Assembly (NCBI GenBank): GCA_035642125.1 | Contig: DASQSZ010000484.1 | Span: forward strand, 1-8,352 | From: CALAED01 sp937891035 | GTDB lineage: Bacteria; Actinomycetota; Actinomycetes; Streptosporangiales; Streptosporangiaceae | Length of the DNA: 8,352 nt | Direction of reading: 5' to 3' | Part shown: in pieces, positions 7,057-8,352 of the stretch | How the letters are laid out: each line of letters begins with the position of its first letter | Position numbering within the stretch: the stretch's first letter is position 1 | Notes under the pieces: generated by a model | What the model was told of the DNA's origin: nothing | Seen by the model: the letters and a program-made list of their open reading frames with translations, nothing else | Databases searched by the model: none | Position numbers and translations under genes: made by a program

Positions 7057-7064
7057 CTCCCCTC
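7057..7064 (-). promoter_or_regulatory. Ribosome binding site of the TcpE-MinD gene
   Basis: GAGGGGAG lies 6 nt before the GTG at 7050. Nearby GTG triplets (for example at 7066-7064) are out of frame, so this site decides the start, and the TcpE signature begins right after it. Confidence 0.65.
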
Positions 7065-7087
7065 ACCTTGGCGAACACCGGCCCTCG

Positions 7088-7103
7088 CCGGTTTGGAAAC
7101 CGG
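7088..7103 (-). promoter_or_regulatory. Small hairpin in the 54-nt spacer after the tcpD-like gene
   Basis: CCGGTTTCCAAACCGG on the minus strand contains two perfectly complementary 7-nt arms around CC, giving at most a 6-bp stem with a 4-nt loop. It begins one base after the TGA of the tcpD-like gene. No T-run follows, so it is not a standard rho-independent terminator. It could act as an mRNA processing or stability element, a protein-binding palindrome, or have no role. Confidence 0.4.
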
Positions 7104-7104
7104 T

Positions 7105-7386
7105 TCAGGTCAGGGTCACCCCGAGGGCCTTGGCGATCGCCTTGGCCGTCACCTCGATCACATTGGGCACGTAGAAGATGATGCCGATGCCAATGGCCAG
7201 AACGATGAACTGAACGAACCTCGTGATCTCCCGCGTGAACAGGAAGAAGATCGCGACAATTGACACGATGACCAGAAAAAGCGGACCGAAGATCTCCCGC
7301 AGCCAGGTAGCAAGGTCATCGGTCTGCAGACCGGACGGTGCCGCCAGCATCTGGTCTGGCAGCGACGTCATGACAAGGTGGAACAT
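7105..7386 (-). CDS. Small two-helix membrane protein in the tcpD position
   Basis: This 93-residue protein has a polar N-terminus (1-32), a first hydrophobic helix (about 33-50, around PLFLVIVSIVAIFFLF), a short basic turn (TREITR), a second helix (about 56-75) and a short amphipathic C-terminus. Size, two-helix layout and position between the TcpC-like and TcpE-like genes match TcpD of pCW3, a small membrane protein needed for conjugation. Sequence identity alone would not prove this, so the name is positional. The ATG at 7386 is the best start, but its Shine-Dalgarno is ambiguous: AAGGG is only 3 nt away, while GAGGAAGG is 12 nt away. An internal ATG (M6) has no visible site. The gene lies 34 nt after the TcpC-like gene and 54 nt before the TcpE-like gene. 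A small hairpin immediately follows its stop. Confidence 0.75.
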   Translation of the reverse strand: MFHLVMTSLPDQMLAAPSGLQTDDLATWLREIFGPLFLVIVSIVAIFFLFTREITRFVQFIVLAIGIGIIFYVPNVIEVTAKAIAKALGVTLT

Positions 7387-7420
7387 CGACCCTTACTGCC
7401 TTCCTCGGTCGCCGGGCATG

Positions 7421-8350
7421 TCATGATCCGAGTAGTTGCGTCGAACCACGGAGGTCTCTCACGTACCAAGTCCCGTCTTTCTTCACCACCGTAAGTTGAT
7501 AGGTCTGCTGAAGCTCGCCAGGCGCGCCCCCTCGCTGGGAGGAAGGGATCTGCCAGGCCACCGTCGCGGTGATGTCTCGCTGGTCGGCGGCTCCGTTCGG
7601 CGCGTTGACCTCCCTCAACTGACCGAGCGTGACGGCCCCGGCCAGCCCCGTCGCGGATTCGTCATCGGAGAAACGCGACAGGTTGACCGTATCGCCACTG
7701 CCGTACGCCTTGAAGAAACCGACGAGAGTTTGCTGCAGCTCATTTTCCAGGCCGGTGTCCCGATCGGTGTTGACCGGCCGCTGCGGCGGCTGCGCGCGCG
7801 GTGGCGGCGGCAGCAGCGCCGGCTCACCCGACACCGCGAACCGACCGTCCTTGACGTACACCGGCACGGCCAACTGCAGCCACTGACCACTCGCCTGGGC
7901 GAGTACCGTCACCACGGCGTTGTTGGCGTCGCGCACGTCGGCCCCCGCCGCCTGCACCGACTGCACCTGCATCTGGCCCGTGCCGTTCCAGCCGAACTGC
8001 CCGTCCATGCCCTCGGGCAAGAAGAACCGCAACGCCTGCTCGCGGGCGGCCGGGTTCTTTTGGTCGTAGTTGAGATAGACCCCGGCGAACTGCACCGCGT
8101 ACGCCGACGCGCTCGCGACCGGGAAGGCCGCCTTGGCATCTTGCTTAGGCGCCTGCGGCGCCCCCGACGGCTCGGCGGTGAACCGATCGAACTCGGCGCG
8201 CACGCCGTTGACCAGCAACACGATGATGCACGCCCACAACAGGAAACGGCCGATCCAGACCCGCCACCGACCGCCAGAGCCGCGCCAGGGACGGCGCCCG
8301 CGCCGGCCCTCAGGCTCCCACTGGCTCGCGGAGTAGTCGTAGGTCTCCAC
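7421..8350 (-). CDS. tcpC: TcpC-family conjugal transfer protein (5' end at window edge)
   Basis: The 309-residue protein has an Arg/Gly-rich cytoplasmic N-terminus (1-30), one membrane helix (about 33-49), a Pro-rich stretch (60-75) and an extracellular part. That part consists of two alpha/beta domains (about 80-178 and 200-305) joined by a Pro-rich hinge (180-195). The first holds YAVQFAGVYLNYD and the second LVGFFKAYGSGD, an arrangement typical of the paired NTF2-like domains of TcpC, a VirB8-like scaffold that joins the membrane to the channel outside the cell. The C-terminal strand TWYVRDLRG fits the end of the second domain. The length is close to that of known TcpC proteins. The GTG at 8350 is only 2 nt from the window edge, so its ribosome binding site cannot be seen and the true start may lie further upstream. 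It is the first gene of the row visible here. Confidence 0.85.
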   Translation of the reverse strand: METYDYSASQWEPEGRRGRRPWRGSGGRWRVWIGRFLLWACIIVLLVNGVRAEFDRFTAEPSGAPQAPKQDAKAAFPVASASAYAVQFAGVYLNYDQKNPAAREQALRFFLPEGMDGQFGWNGTGQMQVQSVQAAGADVRDANNAVVTVLAQASGQWLQLAVPVYVKDGRFAVSGEPALLPPPPRAQPPQRPVNTDRDTGLENELQQTLVGFFKAYGSGDTVNLSRFSDDESATGLAGAVTLGQLREVNAPNGAADQRDITATVAWQIPSSQRGGAPGELQQTYQLTVVKKDGTWYVRDLRGSTQLLGS

Positions 8351-8352
8351 CC

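Noticed and set aside
7088..7103. Rho-independent terminator after the tcpD-like gene
   Set aside because: The stem is short and no T-run follows it on the minus strand.

Overview
The window is very GC-rich and reads as the DNA of an actinomycete. The coding strand shows strong G/C preference at third codon positions, GTG starts are common, and the proteins are rich in Ala, Pro and Arg. The species cannot be named from the sequence.

All convincing genes lie on the minus strand and form one tight operon-like row, read from right to left. It is a type IV secretion / conjugation module of the Gram-positive Tcp type (Tn916, pCW3). In order of transcription: a TcpC-like bitopic protein (8350-7421); a small two-helix membrane protein in the tcpD position (7386-7105); a TcpE-domain protein fused through a long Pro/Ala/Glu-rich linker to a MinD/ParA-like domain with a defective P-loop (7050-4360); a 29-codon micro-ORF (4363-4274); a VirB4/TcpF-like ATPase (4277-1773); and a VirB6/TcpH-like polytopic membrane protein that runs off the left edge (1776-1). 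The order C, D, E, F(VirB4), H(VirB6) matches known Tcp loci, which supports the weaker calls. The relaxase, coupling ATPase and cell-wall hydrolase expected for a complete conjugative element are not in this window, so it cannot be said whether this is an active ICE, a plasmid or a domesticated locus.

The genes are closely linked. From 7050 to the left edge, each start overlaps the previous stop by 4 nt (GTGA, GTGA, ATGA). Two strong Shine-Dalgarno sites (AGGAGG, 7-nt spacing) lie inside the last codons of the upstream genes. The VirB4 gene has only a weak AGGG, placed in the 3' arm of a perfect 14-nt palindrome within the micro-ORF. This suggests that translating the micro-ORF opens the VirB4 start.

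The points most worth following up are the TcpE-linker-MinD fusion with its P-loop Lys replaced by Gln, and the micro-ORF/hairpin arrangement before the VirB4 gene. No RNA genes, CRISPR arrays, insertion sequences, promoters or rho-independent terminators were recognised. There is no gene-free stretch longer than about 55 bases.
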